A stretch of 64,000 nucleotides of DNA from DATJLY01 sp035532935 (GCA_035532935.1 DATKQE010000034.1:1-64000), one strand, 5' to 3'; counted from the first letter of the stretch, positions 51,139 to 60,231 are shown. Program-made: numbers and translations. The notes: generated by a model from the sequence alone, not told the origin.

Positions 51139-51927
51139 TCAGCCGCCCGGCTTGGACGGCTGGCCGCCGCGCGCCGGCGCCGCGGCGCCGCGTGCGGGCG
51201 CCGCACCCGATCCTGCCGCCGCGGCACCTGGTGCCGGCGCCGCGCCGGGGGCTGCGCCTGGCGCGCCGGGCGCGACGACGCCTTCGGGCGTGACGCCGGC
51301 GGCTGCGGCGGCGGCGGCTGCGGCGGCGGCGGCTACGGCCGCGGCCTGCTCCTCGCGCACCGCGGTCGGCGCCGCTATCGAGGCGACGGTGAAGTTGCGC
51401 CCGCTGATGGTGGGCCGCGTCCCCGGCGGCAGGATCACGGCGCTGATATGGATGCTGTCGCCGATATCGAGTCCGTCGAGACTCACCGTCAGGCTGTCCG
51501 GAATTGCATCGACCGGGCAGCGCAGGTCGATCGCATGGCGCACGACGTTGAGGATGCCGCCGCGGCGCAGCCCCGGCGATTTCGCCTGCTCGGTGAAATG
51601 GACCGGCACGGCGACGGTAATGAGGCTGCCGGCGCCGACGCGCATGAAATCGACATGGATCGCCCGGTCGCTCGCAGGATCGAGCTGTACCTCGCGCGGG
51701 ATCGCGCGCAGCGTCGTACCGTGGAGATCGAGGCTGACCAGGCGGGCGAAGAATCCCTCCTTGGTCGATTCGTGGGCGAGCTCGCGCGGATCGACCGAGA
51801 TCAATATCGGCGGGGCGTTGTCGCCATAGATGATGCCGGGCACGCGGCCGGCGCGGCGCGCGGCGCGGGCCGGGCCCTTGCCGCCCTTTTCGCGCGTCTC
51901 GGCGCGCAAGGTGATGAGATCGGCCAT
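51139..51927 (-). CDS. rplY: 50S ribosomal protein L25 (CTC form)
   Basis: 262 residues from ATG 51927, preceded by AGGAG. The N-terminal L25 domain (about 1-95: EKGGKGPARAARRAGRVPGI, IYGDN) binds 5S rRNA, and the C-terminal TL5 domain runs to about 185. The last 75 residues are almost only Ala, Gly, Pro and Val (AAAVAAAAAAAAAAAAGVTP), coded by GCG/GCC-type triplets, and probably disordered. Tails of alphaproteobacterial L25 proteins vary, but this one is long and lacks the usual acidic residues. Confidence 0.94.
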   Translation of the reverse strand: MADLITLRAETREKGGKGPARAARRAGRVPGIIYGDNAPPILISVDPRELAHESTKEGFFARLVSLDLHGTTLRAIPREVQLDPASDRAIHVDFMRVGAGSLITVAVPVHFTEQAKSPGLRRGGILNVVRHAIDLRCPVDAIPDSLTVSLDGLDIGDSIHISAVILPPGTRPTISGRNFTVASIAAPTAVREEQAAAVAAAAAAAAAAAAGVTPEGVVAPGAPGAAPGAAPAPGAAAAGSGAAPARGAAAPARGGQPSKPGG

Positions 51928-51967
51928 GACCAACTCCTGTGACGATATCGCTGAATCGAGGGCGGGG

Positions 51968-52900
51968 CTAATCGAACAGGCTCGACACCGAGCGCTCCTC
52001 GCTGATGCGGCGGATCGCTTCGGCCATCAGCGGCGCGATGGTGAGGCGCCTGATGTTGCGCGCCACCCGTACCGCCTCGGTCGCGGCGATGCTGTCGGTG
52101 GTGATGAGCGCTTCGAGCGGCGAGGCGGTGACGCGCGCGACCGCGCCGCCCGACAGGACGCCGTGGGTGACATAGGCCGAGACCGCGCGGGCGCCGCGTT
52201 CCTTCAGCGCCTCGGCCGCGTTGCACAGCGTGCCGGCGCTGTCGACGATGTCGTCGATCAGGATGCAGCGCCGCTTATCGACCTCGCCGATGATGTTCAT
52301 CACCTCGGAGACGCCGGCATGCTCGCGCCGCTTGTCGATGATCGCGAGATCGGCGTCGAGCCGGCGCGCAATGGTGCGGGCGCGCACCACGCCGCCCACG
52401 TCGGGCGAGACAATGACCAGATCCTCGCCGTTGAAGCGCTCGCGGATGTCCTTGATGAACACCGGCGCGGCAAAGAGATTGTCGGTGGGGATGTCGAAGA
52501 AGCCCTGGATCTGCCCGGCATGGAGATCGAGCGTCAGCACACGGTCCGCGCCCGCGGCCGTCACCATGTTGGCGACGAGCTTCGCCGAGATCGGCGTGCG
52601 CGGCCCCGATTTGCGGTCCTGGCGGGCATAGCCGTAATACGGGATCACCGCCGTGGTGCGCCGCGCCGAGCCGCGCTTCAGCGCATCGAGCGTGACCAGC
52701 AGCTCCATCAGATTGTCGTTGGCGGGATAGGACGTCGATTGCACCACGAACACGTCCTCGCCGCGCACGTTCTCGTGTACCTCGACGAACACTTCCATAT
52801 CGGAAAAGCGCCGCACGCTCGCATCCGTGAGCGGCATGTCGAGATACGCCGAAATCGCTTCGGCCAGCGGCCGATTGCTATTGCACGCGAGGATTTTCAT
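51968..52900 (-). CDS. prs: Ribose-phosphate pyrophosphokinase
   Basis: 310 residues from ATG 52900 (MKILACNSNRPLAEAISAYL). It makes PRPP from ribose-5-phosphate and ATP. Key segments are FVVQSTSYPANDNLMELLVT, IPYYGYARQDRKSGPRTPIS, LDLHAGQIQGFFDIPTDNLF and the PRPP loop ILIDDIVDSAGTLCNAAEAL. PRPP feeds purine, pyrimidine and histidine synthesis as well as apt. The prs-rplY-pth-ychF order is the classical proteobacterial string. Confidence 0.97.
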   Translation of the reverse strand: MKILACNSNRPLAEAISAYLDMPLTDASVRRFSDMEVFVEVHENVRGEDVFVVQSTSYPANDNLMELLVTLDALKRGSARRTTAVIPYYGYARQDRKSGPRTPISAKLVANMVTAAGADRVLTLDLHAGQIQGFFDIPTDNLFAAPVFIKDIRERFNGEDLVIVSPDVGGVVRARTIARRLDADLAIIDKRREHAGVSEVMNIIGEVDKRRCILIDDIVDSAGTLCNAAEALKERGARAVSAYVTHGVLSGGAVARVTASPLEALITTDSIAATEAVRVARNIRRLTIAPLMAEAIRRISEERSVSSLFD

Positions 52901-52977
52901 GCGAATGTGTCGCCCGGGGCAGCGCGGCCGGACTGTAACAAACGCCCCCCGGGCTGTAAACCGCCTTCGCCCGCGCT

Positions 52978-53853
52978 TCAGCCGCCTGCCGCCGCGATTT
53001 TCGCGCGTTCGACGAGTTCGGCGATACCGGGCGCCGCCGCGCCCGCGACGGCATAGGCGACGTCGCCCCAAGCGCCGTCGAGCGTGCCGGCGGGGACGGT
53101 GTTCTCCTGCGCTACCTGGCCGATCATGCCGCCGTTCGCCGCGGCCAGGACCCAGCGTACCGTGACCTGCTGTTGGCCGCCCTGGGCGGGCGCGGTCTTG
53201 ACCTGGCACGAGAGCGTGAAGCGTGCCGCGGTCGCGCCGCCGCTGGCGACGTCGATGCCGGCGCGGCCCAAGGCCATAGCGATGGCGCGGGCCAGCGACG
53301 TGCTGCCGTCGCCGGGCGCGCCGGTGACTCCGCCCAGCCGCAGCATCGCCGCGACGTTAGCCGCTGCGGGCGGCGCATCGCCGGCGATGAGGTGGGCGAT
53401 TGCAGGCGCCGCGTCGTGCGCAAGTTCGACGGGCAGGCCGTCGCTGCCGCCCTGCCACGCGGCGTCAGCGCCGTCGCGCCGGACCGAGCCGCGGCCGACG
53501 ATCCGGTCGGCGGCATTGCGGAGCTGCCAGTCGAGCTTCACAGCCACGCGGCCGGCGCCGGCCGCTTCAGCGGAGGTCGCGGCCACGAGGCGATAGGAGC
53601 CGCGATTCTGCGCTTCGGTGCTGGCCGGCACGTCGGCATCGCGCAACGAGGCGGCGAGCGCCGCCGCCAGTGCCGCCGCCGCGGGCGCGGGCGCGTTCTG
53701 CACCGGGAGCACGATGACGCCGACGCCGTCGGGCGGACGCAGCACCGGTCCCCCAGGCAGCGTGGCGCTGTCGGCGAAGGGATGCGGCACCGGCTGGCAG
53801 CCTGCAACCAGCAGCAACGCGGCGAGGACCGGTGCAATTCGCTCAGGGCGCAA
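52978..53853 (-). CDS. Hypothetical lipoprotein
   Basis: 291 residues from TTG 53853, inside the end of pgeF (11-base overlap). No ATG is available in the right place, and this start puts the hydrophobic stretch at the N-terminus: RIAPVLAALLLVAGC, with lipobox Cys near 20. The rest is Ala-rich, with repeated beta-like segments (VGVIVLPVQNAP, VAVKLDWQLRNAADRIVGRG). Two halves look similar, as in proteins that compute a combined periplasmic function, but no family is recognised. It is translated with pgeF and lies upstream of prs. Confidence 0.7.
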   Translation of the reverse strand: MRPERIAPVLAALLLVAGCQPVPHPFADSATLPGGPVLRPPDGVGVIVLPVQNAPAPAAAALAAALAASLRDADVPASTEAQNRGSYRLVAATSAEAAGAGRVAVKLDWQLRNAADRIVGRGSVRRDGADAAWQGGSDGLPVELAHDAAPAIAHLIAGDAPPAAANVAAMLRLGGVTGAPGDGSTSLARAIAMALGRAGIDVASGGATAARFTLSCQVKTAPAQGGQQQVTVRWVLAAANGGMIGQVAQENTVPAGTLDGAWGDVAYAVAGAAAPGIAELVERAKIAAAGG

Positions 53854-54613
53854 GGCAGATCGCCGACAGCAGATGGCCGAATTGCCGTTCGCCCGCGAGA
53901 CAGGCGCGGCGATAGGAGAAGAACCGCTCCGGCTCGGCGCAGGTATCGGCGGCGATGCGCTCGACGATGCCGAGGCCGAGCCGGCGCAGCTTCGCCTCGA
54001 CATAGCGGCCGAGATCGAAGCGCCAATGCCGCTCGCGCGGCGCCGTCGCGAAGAAGCGCGCGTTGTCGGGGCTCTCGGCCAGGAACGGCGCCGGGAATTC
54101 CGGCCCGACCTCGTAGGATGCGCCGCCGATGCAGGGGCCGATCGCGGCGCGGATGCGGGCTGGCGCGGCGCCCTTCTGCTCCATCGCCGCGATCGTCGCC
54201 TCGATCACGCCGCCGATCGCGCCGCGCCAGCCCGCATGCGCCGCCGCGATCACCGGGACCGCCGGATCGGCGAACAGCACCGGCGCGCAATCGGCGGTCA
54301 GGATCCCGAGCGCAATCCCCGGCACGCGCGTCGTAAGGGCGTCGGCTCGCGGGCGGTCCGCGTGCGGCCACGGCCGCTCGACCGAAGCGACCGCGGCGCC
54401 GTGCACTTGATGGACGGTGGCGAGACCACCGGGCGCGGCGCCCAAGGCGTCGAGCGCGCGGCGGCGGTTCTCCTCGACCTTGGCGAGATCGTCGCCCGAG
54501 CCGAGGCTGCAATTGAGCGACGCGTATAGCCCGTCGCTCACGCCGCCGTCACGGGTGAAGAAGGCATGGCGGATGCCGCCAAGCCCAAGCGCGGCGGCGC
54601 GCAGCGGCATCAT
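53843..54613 (-). CDS. pgeF: Peptidoglycan editing factor PgeF (YfiH / purine nucleoside phosphorylase-like)
   Basis: 256 residues from ATG 54613 or 54610; the start overlaps the stop of the methyltransferase gene. The zinc-site motifs of the family are present: HAFFTRDGGVSDGLYASLNC, TVHQVHGAAV, ILTADCAPVLFAD, AAHAGWRGAIGGVIEATIAA and IGPCIGGASYEVG. Members were first called laccases; they have purine nucleoside phosphorylase activity or remove misincorporated amino acids from peptidoglycan precursors. It lies in the hldD-lgt-midA-pgeF series. Confidence 0.93.
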   Translation of the reverse strand: MMPLRAAALGLGGIRHAFFTRDGGVSDGLYASLNCSLGSGDDLAKVEENRRRALDALGAAPGGLATVHQVHGAAVASVERPWPHADRPRADALTTRVPGIALGILTADCAPVLFADPAVPVIAAAHAGWRGAIGGVIEATIAAMEQKGAAPARIRAAIGPCIGGASYEVGPEFPAPFLAESPDNARFFATAPRERHWRFDLGRYVEAKLRRLGLGIVERIAADTCAEPERFFSYRRACLAGERQFGHLLSAICLAP

Positions 54614-55740
54614 GCCGCCTCTCCCGCATCGCCCGGCCCGAAGCCGGCGGGCGGCGGCGCGGCGGGATGCGTCAGGGCAAGCACCTTGAACAGCCGTCCC
54701 ATCGCCGCCGGATCGACGAGGCGGACGGTGCCGCTGCGCAACAGCGCCGCCTGCGCCGGCGTGGCCTTGGCCGCCAGCGCCTCGGTCCGCGCCGCGATGC
54801 CGAGGGCGCGCAGGAACCGGCCCTGCGGGACCGGCCCCCAGGCGCGCGCGCCGGAAGCGACCGCCGCCGCGGCGAAGGCGGCGAAATCGACATGCGCGGT
54901 GAGATCCGCCGTGCCTGGCGCATCCAGAACGTCGTGGCGGCGGTGCCGGCGCACCGCCTGGAGCGTGTCGCCGCAACCGCTTTCCGCGTGGCCGTAATCG
55001 ATGAAGAGCGCGGCCCCGCCGTCGCGCGCGAGCCGCGCGCCGAGCGCCTGCGCCAGCGCCAGCGCGGCCGGCCGGGTTTCGCGGATGCTGCCTTCGGGCG
55101 CGTCGGCGAAGGCGTCCGCCGCCGGCACGGGGTCTCGTGCGAAGCGGAGCGTGCCGTCGCCGCCGGCAGCGATGCGGCGTTCGTGCCAGCGCCCGCCGAC
55201 GCGCTCGTACTGGCGGATCGGCAGCGCATCGAGGAACTCGTTCGCGACAACGATCAGCGGCCCCGGCGGCAGCGTCGCCGCGGCGTCGTGAAATTCGACG
55301 GCGGCGCCGCGCAGCGTCTCCTGCTGCGCCGCGCGCAACACCGGGCTGCGCTCGACGAGATGCAGCCTGAGCGCGCGGGCGAAGGCGGGAACGATCGCGG
55401 CGGCGCGGCGCGCGTCGCGCATCATCGTGCCGCGCCCGGGACCGAGTTCGGCAAGAACGACCGGGTCGGGCGCGCCCAGGCGCTGCCAGAAATCCGCGGA
55501 CCACAGCCCGATCAGCTCGCCGAAGACCTGGCTCACCTCGGGCGCCGTGATGAAATCGCCGCGCGCGCCCAAGGGATCGCGCGTCGCGTAATAGCCCCAC
55601 CGCGGATGGAACAGCGCCGCTTCCATGTAGCCGGCGACGCTGATGGTGCCGGCGGTGGCGGCGATCCGGGCCGCGAGATGCGCTTGCAACGAGGCGGCCG
55701 CGGCCGCCGCGCCGCTCAAGGTCGCGGTGCCCGCGTCCAT
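54610..55740 (-). CDS. SAM-dependent methyltransferase, MidA/NDUFAF7 family
   Basis: 376 residues from ATG 55740, within the end of lgt (25-base overlap). The family signatures are GDFITAPEVSQVFGELIGLW, the SAM-binding ELGPGRGTMMRDARR and PLIVVANEFLDALPIRQYER. Mitochondrial NDUFAF7 methylates an arginine of a complex I subunit. The bacterial target is not established; complex I assembly is a fair guess in this respiring organism. Gene order lgt-midA-pgeF is conserved in alphaproteobacteria. Confidence 0.92.
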   Translation of the reverse strand: MDAGTATLSGAAAAAASLQAHLAARIAATAGTISVAGYMEAALFHPRWGYYATRDPLGARGDFITAPEVSQVFGELIGLWSADFWQRLGAPDPVVLAELGPGRGTMMRDARRAAAIVPAFARALRLHLVERSPVLRAAQQETLRGAAVEFHDAAATLPPGPLIVVANEFLDALPIRQYERVGGRWHERRIAAGGDGTLRFARDPVPAADAFADAPEGSIRETRPAALALAQALGARLARDGGAALFIDYGHAESGCGDTLQAVRRHRRHDVLDAPGTADLTAHVDFAAFAAAAVASGARAWGPVPQGRFLRALGIAARTEALAAKATPAQAALLRSGTVRLVDPAAMGRLFKVLALTHPAAPPPAGFGPGDAGEAA

Positions 55741-56564
55741 ACGTGCCAGACGAGGATGAGGCCGGCGATGAGCACCGGCAGCGACAGGAGCTGCCCCATC
55801 GTCGCGCCCATGTACAGGAAGCCGAGATTGGCGTCGGGCTCGCGGAAGAACTCGCCGATGATGCGCGCCACCGCGTAGCCGATGAGAAAGGTGCCGGTGA
55901 GCGTGCCCTGATGCTCGCGCAGGCGGCGCGAACGCTGCATCCAAAACAGCACGCTGAACAGCACGATGCCTTCGAGCGTCGCCTCGTAGAGTTGGCTCGG
56001 ATGACGCGGCAGCGGCCCGCCGGTGGGAAACACCATCGCCCACGGCACGTCCGTCACCCGGCCCCACAATTCGTCGTTGATGAAATTGGCGATGCGGCCG
56101 AAGAACAGCCCGATCGGCGCGGCGCAGGCGATGATGTCGGACAGCCCGAGCAGCGGGATGGCGCGCTTGCGGCAGAACAGCACGAGCGCCGTCATCACCC
56201 CGAGCAAACCGCCGTGGAACGACATGCCGCCATGCCAGATCTCCAGGATCTGGTGGGGATGGGCGAAATAGTATTCGGGCCGGTAGAACAGCACATAGCC
56301 GGTGCGCCCGCCGAGCACCACGCCCAGCGTCGCCCACACCAGGAAATCGTCGATGTCCTCGGGCCGCGCCACCCGCGGCGGCTTGCGCGCCAGCGCCAGG
56401 CAATAGCGCCAGCCGAGCACCAGCCCGGTGATATAGGCCAGCGCATACCAGCGGATATCGAGCGCGAACGGCCCGAAACTCCAACCGAAGGCGTGAAACT
56501 CAGGGATCGGGATCGACAGCGCGATCGGCGCGTCCGGGCTGGTGAACGGATAGGGAATCGTCAT
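55716..56564 (-). CDS. lgt: Prolipoprotein diacylglyceryl transferase
   Basis: 282 residues with seven hydrophobic segments. The Lgt signature is GRIANFINDELWGR; FGWSFGPFALDIRWYALAYI, GRTGYVLFYRPEYY and MSFHGGLLGV are also present. It transfers diacylglycerol from phosphatidylglycerol to the lipobox Cys of prolipoproteins in the inner membrane. Substrates in this window would include the PqiC-like protein, the diheme cytochrome and the lipoprotein at 52978. It starts 5 bases after hldD ends. Confidence 0.96.
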   Translation of the reverse strand: MTIPYPFTSPDAPIALSIPIPEFHAFGWSFGPFALDIRWYALAYITGLVLGWRYCLALARKPPRVARPEDIDDFLVWATLGVVLGGRTGYVLFYRPEYYFAHPHQILEIWHGGMSFHGGLLGVMTALVLFCRKRAIPLLGLSDIIACAAPIGLFFGRIANFINDELWGRVTDVPWAMVFPTGGPLPRHPSQLYEATLEGIVLFSVLFWMQRSRRLREHQGTLTGTFLIGYAVARIIGEFFREPDANLGFLYMGATMGQLLSLPVLIAGLILVWHVWTRAPRP

Positions 56565-56569
56565 GGCGC

Positions 56570-57556
56570 TCAGCGGTAGGGATTGTCGGCGGCGAGATAG
56601 GACTGCACGTAATCGCGCACGCCGTCTTCGAGCGGCGTCGCCGGCCGGTCATAGCCGACGCGGCGCAGCCGTTCCATCCGCGCCTCGGTCAGGTACTGGT
56701 AGCTGCCGCGGATCTCGGGCGGCGTGTCGACGTATTCGATGCGCGGCTCGCTGCCGACCGCGCGATAGACCGCTGCGGCCAGTTCGGCAAAGCTCCGCGC
56801 CGCGCCGGTGCCGGCATTGAACAGCCCCGACACCTTGGGATGGTCGAACAGCCACAGCATCATCGCGACGCCGTCGCGGACATAGACGAAGTCGCGCTGC
56901 TGCCCGCCATCGGCGATCCCCGGGCGGTGCGAGCGGAACAGCCGGCACGGCTCGCCTGCGGCGGCGCGGGGAAAGATCTGCGCGGCAACGCTCTTCATCG
57001 CCCCCTTGTGGTATTCGTTCGGTCCGAACACGTTGAAGAACTTGAGCCCCGCCCATTGCGGCGGCGTCGCCGCCCCGGACGCCGCCAGCCGCGCGATGCG
57101 GCGGTCGAACAGATGTTTCGACCAGCCATAGGCATTGAGCGGCCGCAGCCGCGCCAACGCCTCGGGCCGAAAATCGTCGTCGAAGCCGGCGCTGCCGTCG
57201 CCATAGGTCGCGGCCGAGGAGGCATAGATGAAGCGCGTCTCGGTCGCGGTGCACCAGCGCCACAAATCCAGCGACAGGGTGAAATTCGAAGCGATGACGA
57301 GATCGGCATCGCGCTCGGTCGTGGACGACACCGCCGCCATGTGGAAAACCGTCTCGATCGCGTGCGCATGCGCGGCGAGAAACGCCATCAGCCCCTCGGG
57401 CGGCACGATCGCCGCCAGCTCGCGCTTGGCGAGGTTGCGCCATTTCTCGTCGCTGCCGAGCCGGTCGCAGACGACAAGGTCGCGCTCGCCGCGTTCGTCG
57501 AGCGCCGCCGCGAGGTTCGAGCCGATGAAGCCGGCGCCGCCGGTGATGACGATCAT
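56570..57556 (-). CDS. hldD: ADP-L-glycero-D-manno-heptose 6-epimerase
   Basis: 328 residues from ATG 57556 (MIVITGGAGFIGSNLAAALD). It is a short-chain dehydrogenase/epimerase fold with the NADP-binding GGAGFIG, IYASSAATYGDG and the catalytic YxxxK in NAYGWSKHLFDRRIA. KFFNVFGPNEYHKGAMKSVA is the HldD-specific stretch. It forms the heptose donor for the lipopolysaccharide inner core. The other heptose-synthesis genes are not in the window. The plus-strand gene ubiK starts divergently 116 bases away. Confidence 0.94.
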   Translation of the reverse strand: MIVITGGAGFIGSNLAAALDERGERDLVVCDRLGSDEKWRNLAKRELAAIVPPEGLMAFLAAHAHAIETVFHMAAVSSTTERDADLVIASNFTLSLDLWRWCTATETRFIYASSAATYGDGSAGFDDDFRPEALARLRPLNAYGWSKHLFDRRIARLAASGAATPPQWAGLKFFNVFGPNEYHKGAMKSVAAQIFPRAAAGEPCRLFRSHRPGIADGGQQRDFVYVRDGVAMMLWLFDHPKVSGLFNAGTGAARSFAELAAAVYRAVGSEPRIEYVDTPPEIRGSYQYLTEARMERLRRVGYDRPATPLEDGVRDYVQSYLAADNPYR

Positions 57557-57672
57557 CGCCGGCGTTATAGGCGCCGGCCGCACCGGCTCACAAGCCGACG
57601 CGGGATGCGTGACTCGTTTATCACAGGCGCGTTCGCTATGATGCGCCATGAGCGGCGCAAGGAGCCCCGGCC

Positions 57673-57984
57673 ATGGCAACGGAAAACCGCCTGTTCGACG
57701 ATCTCGCCCGCGTCGCGTCCGGTGCGCTGGGGACGCTGAGCGGCGTACGCACCGAACTCGAGACCCGCATCCGCGAGCAGATCGAGCGCGGGATCGAGCG
57801 CATGAACCTGGTGCGGCGCGAGGAGTTCGACGCGGTGCAGGAGATGGCGGCCAAGGCGCGGATGGCGCAGGAGGCGCTCGAGGTGCGCGTCGCGGCGCTC
57901 GAGGCCCGGCTGGCCGCGCCGCCGCAGCGGCGCCCGCTGCGCCTGCGTCCGCCGCCGGGACGCCGGCCGCAGAAGCCGGTTTAG
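57673..57984 (+). CDS. ubiK: Ubiquinone biosynthesis accessory factor UbiK (BMFP domain)
   Basis: 103 residues from ATG 57673, preceded by AGGAG. It begins with ENRLFDDLARVASGALGTLS and continues into a long coiled coil (LVRREEFDAVQEMAAKARMA, EALEVRVAALEARL), the UbiK/YqiC layout. The tail is basic and Pro-rich. UbiK binds lipids and supports the Ubi complex for aerobic ubiquinone synthesis. The ubiA fragment at the window end is a functional relative, and ubiquinone feeds the bc1 complex of petABC. Confidence 0.9.
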   Translation: MATENRLFDDLARVASGALGTLSGVRTELETRIREQIERGIERMNLVRREEFDAVQEMAAKARMAQEALEVRVAALEARLAAPPQRRPLRLRPPPGRRPQKPV

Positions 57985-58090
57985 TCCGCCGATGCAATTC
58001 CGCGCTTGCGCCATCGCCCTCTCTTTGGCAACCTTGATGTGGTAGTAGGTTGCGTTCTAGAACACAAGATATTGGATCGCTGGAGGCGGA

Positions 58091-58594
58091 ATGACCTCTC
58101 CGATCGTCGAGACCGCCCTGCCGGGACCCAATCCGATCGATCTCGTCGAAGAGGTGGTGCTGGCCAATGAGTGGCGCCACGACCGTGCCAGCGACGAGGA
58201 GATGCTGGTCGAGATCACCGGCCGCTGGTGCGACTATCGCCTGCTCTTCGTGTGGCAGCGCGAAATGAGCGCGCTGCATTTCTCCTGCGGCTTCGAGATG
58301 AAGGTGCCGCGCGTGCGCCGCGCCGCGGTGTTCGAGTTGTTGGCGACGGTGAACGAGCGCCTGTGGCTCGGCCATTTCGACCTCGCGCCCGATGACAGCA
58401 CCCCGGCCTTTCGCCATGGCGTGCTGCTGCGCGGCGCCAGCGGCACGAGCGTCGAGCAGATCGAGGATCTGGTCGAGATCGCGCTGGCCGAGTGCGAGCG
58501 CTTCTATCCCGCGTTCCAGTTCGTCGTCTGGGGCGGCAAGAGCGCGGAGGAAGCGATCGCGTCGGCGATGATCGATCCGGTCGGCGAGGCGTGA
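58091..58594 (+). CDS. YbjN domain protein
   Basis: 167 residues from ATG 58091, with GGAGG before it. The body MLVEITGRWCDYRLLFVWQR and FSCGFEMKVPRVRRAAVFEL matches the YbjN/T3SS-chaperone-like fold of alphaproteobacteria, and AECERFYPAFQFVVWGGKSA ends it. It is cytoplasmic with no signal. The function is unclear; E. coli YbjN affects motility and stress traits. It overlaps proC by 4 bases (GTGA), and this YbjN-proC pairing is conserved in the class. Confidence 0.87.
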   Translation: MTSPIVETALPGPNPIDLVEEVVLANEWRHDRASDEEMLVEITGRWCDYRLLFVWQREMSALHFSCGFEMKVPRVRRAAVFELLATVNERLWLGHFDLAPDDSTPAFRHGVLLRGASGTSVEQIEDLVEIALAECERFYPAFQFVVWGGKSAEEAIASAMIDPVGEA

Positions 58595-59412
58595 GCGGCG
58601 GCGCCCGATCGGCCGCGCGCCCGATCCTGCTCGTCGGCTGCGGCAAGATGGGCGGGGCGCTCCTCGCCGGCTGGCGCGAGCGCGGCATCGCCCCGCATTT
58701 CATCGTGGTCGAGCCCGAAGCCACGGTCGCGGCGGCGCCGGATGTGACGCTGCACCGCTCGCCCGCGACGCTGCCGGCCGAGCTCGATCCGGCCGCGATC
58801 GTGCTCGCGGTCAAGCCGCAATCGCTCGACGCCGTGCTGCCGCCCTATCGTTCCTTCGCCGCGCGCGGCGCCGTGTTCCTGTCGATCGCCGCGGGCAAGA
58901 CGCTGGGCTATTACGGCCGTGCGCTCGGCGCCGGCGCGGCGGTGGTGCGGGCGATGCCCAACACGCCGGCGGCGATCGGCCGCGGCATTGCCGTGCTCTG
59001 CGCCAGTTCCGGGGTGAGTGCCGCGGCGCGGGAGCTGTGCGACCGCCTGCTCGGCGCCGTGGGCGAGGTCGCCTGGGTCGAGGACGAGAGCCTGATGGAC
59101 GCCGTCACCGCGGTGTCGGGCAGCGGCCCGGCCTATGTGTTCCTGTTGATCGAATGCCTGGCCCGCGCGGCGGTCGCGGCCGGGCTGCCGCCGGCGCTGG
59201 CGGAGAAGCTCGCGCTCGCCACGGTGGCGGGGTCGGGCGAGCTGGCGCGGCTGGCGGCGGAGCCGCCGGCAAGGCTGCGCGAGAACGTGACCAGCCCGGG
59301 CGGTACGACCCGCGCGGCGCTCGACGTGCTGATGGCGGCGGACGGGCTCGAGCCGTTGCTGGTCAAGGCGGTGGCGGCGGCGACCCGGCGTTCGCGCGAA
59401 CTGGCCGATTGA
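58591..59412 (+). CDS. proC: Pyrroline-5-carboxylate reductase
   Basis: 273 residues from GTG 58591, overlapping the YbjN stop. The Rossmann motif is ILLVGCGKMGGALLAGW, and AVKPQSLDAVLP follows. The C-terminal signature is AVSGSGPAYVFLLIECLARA and ENVTSPGGTTRAALDVLMAA. It makes proline from pyrroline-5-carboxylate with NAD(P)H. Confidence 0.95.
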   Translation: MSGGARSAARPILLVGCGKMGGALLAGWRERGIAPHFIVVEPEATVAAAPDVTLHRSPATLPAELDPAAIVLAVKPQSLDAVLPPYRSFAARGAVFLSIAAGKTLGYYGRALGAGAAVVRAMPNTPAAIGRGIAVLCASSGVSAAARELCDRLLGAVGEVAWVEDESLMDAVTAVSGSGPAYVFLLIECLARAAVAAGLPPALAEKLALATVAGSGELARLAAEPPARLRENVTSPGGTTRAALDVLMAADGLEPLLVKAVAAATRRSRELAD

Positions 59413-59486
59413 GCCGGCGGGCGATTGGCGCCGCCGCGGCGACGCCCCATATTCATGAGAGCACGCGGTCAGGAGGGGAGCAGGCC

Positions 59487-60113
59487 ATGGCCAGAGCGCG
59501 AGCGCCGCGCCGGCGGCGCGTCGAAAGCAGCCCCGAGCAACGTCTCGTCGATGCCGCGCTCGATCTCGCGGCGCGTCAGGGCTGGCGCCGCACCGGGCTG
59601 GCCGAGATTGCCGCGGCTGCCGGGCTCAAGCTGCACGAGGCCTATGCGCTCCATCGCAGCAAGGGCTCGATCCTGCGCGCCTTCATGCGCCACGTCGACA
59701 CGGTCGTGCTCGAGGGTGCCGCGGCCGCAGCGGCGAACGAAAGCCCGCGCGAACGACTGTTCGAAACGCTGATGCGACGGTTCGACGCGTTGAAGCCGCA
59801 TCGTGCGGCGCTCGGCGCCATCCTGCGCGAGAGCATCGGCCATCCCGCGGCGGTCTTGGGGCTCGTCCCGCTGCGGCGGTCGATGGTGTGGATGCTCGAA
59901 GCCTCGGGCATCGCGACCGCGGGCTGCCGCGGCCGGCTGATCACCCACGCGACGCTCGGGCTTTACCTTGCCGTGCTGCGGGTCTTTCTCGCCGACGACA
60001 GCGCCGATCTCGCCCGCACCATGGCCGCGCTCGACCGCGGCCTGCGCCGTGGCGAGGCGTTCTGCCGATTTGCCGAAGGCCGCAGCGCCGGGCCCCGGGA
60101 ATCGACCGCGTGA
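59487..60113 (+). CDS. TetR-type regulator with COQ9-like C-terminus
   Basis: 208 residues from ATG 59487, preceded by AGGAGGGG. The N-terminal helix-turn-helix (about 18-65: LVDAALDLAARQGWRRTGLA, EIAAAAGLKLHEAYALHRSK) is TetR-like, and the C-terminal domain (RRFDALKPHRAALGAILRES) resembles the TetR_C/COQ9 group. It lies upstream of the phasin gene and its paired palindromes, so it could be tested as their regulator, although PhaR is the usual one. It could also act in ubiquinone metabolism. Confidence 0.8.
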   Translation: MARARAPRRRRVESSPEQRLVDAALDLAARQGWRRTGLAEIAAAAGLKLHEAYALHRSKGSILRAFMRHVDTVVLEGAAAAAANESPRERLFETLMRRFDALKPHRAALGAILRESIGHPAAVLGLVPLRRSMVWMLEASGIATAGCRGRLITHATLGLYLAVLRVFLADDSADLARTMAALDRGLRRGEAFCRFAEGRSAGPRESTA

Positions 60114-60121
60114 GTTTTGTG

Positions 60122-60199
60122 TTGCAATGCAAAATTTTTCATCATCCACCCTTGACCAACGCTAAAGACTGGCCATATTATTCATTGTGCATTGCAATA
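60122..60199 (+). promoter_or_regulatory. Phasin promoter with two inverted TTGCAATGCA-type operators
   Basis: Operator 1 is TTGCAATGCAA (60122-60132). Operator 2 is TGCATTGCAATA (60188-60199), the same motif inverted. Between them lies a promoter: -35 TTGACC (60152-60157), an 18-base spacer and -10 TATTAT (60176-60181). Operator 2 covers the start region, as expected for repression. The motifs resemble the TGC-N-GCA sites of PHA regulators of the PhaR type. Confidence 0.65.
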
Positions 60200-60231
60200 T
60201 GACGTACCCCTAGCCACCAGGAGGCCGCGGC

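Noticed and set aside
51280..51350. GCC/GCG triplet-rich stretch resembling a tandem repeat
   Set aside because: It is the coding sequence of the alanine-rich tail of rplY, not an independent repeat element.
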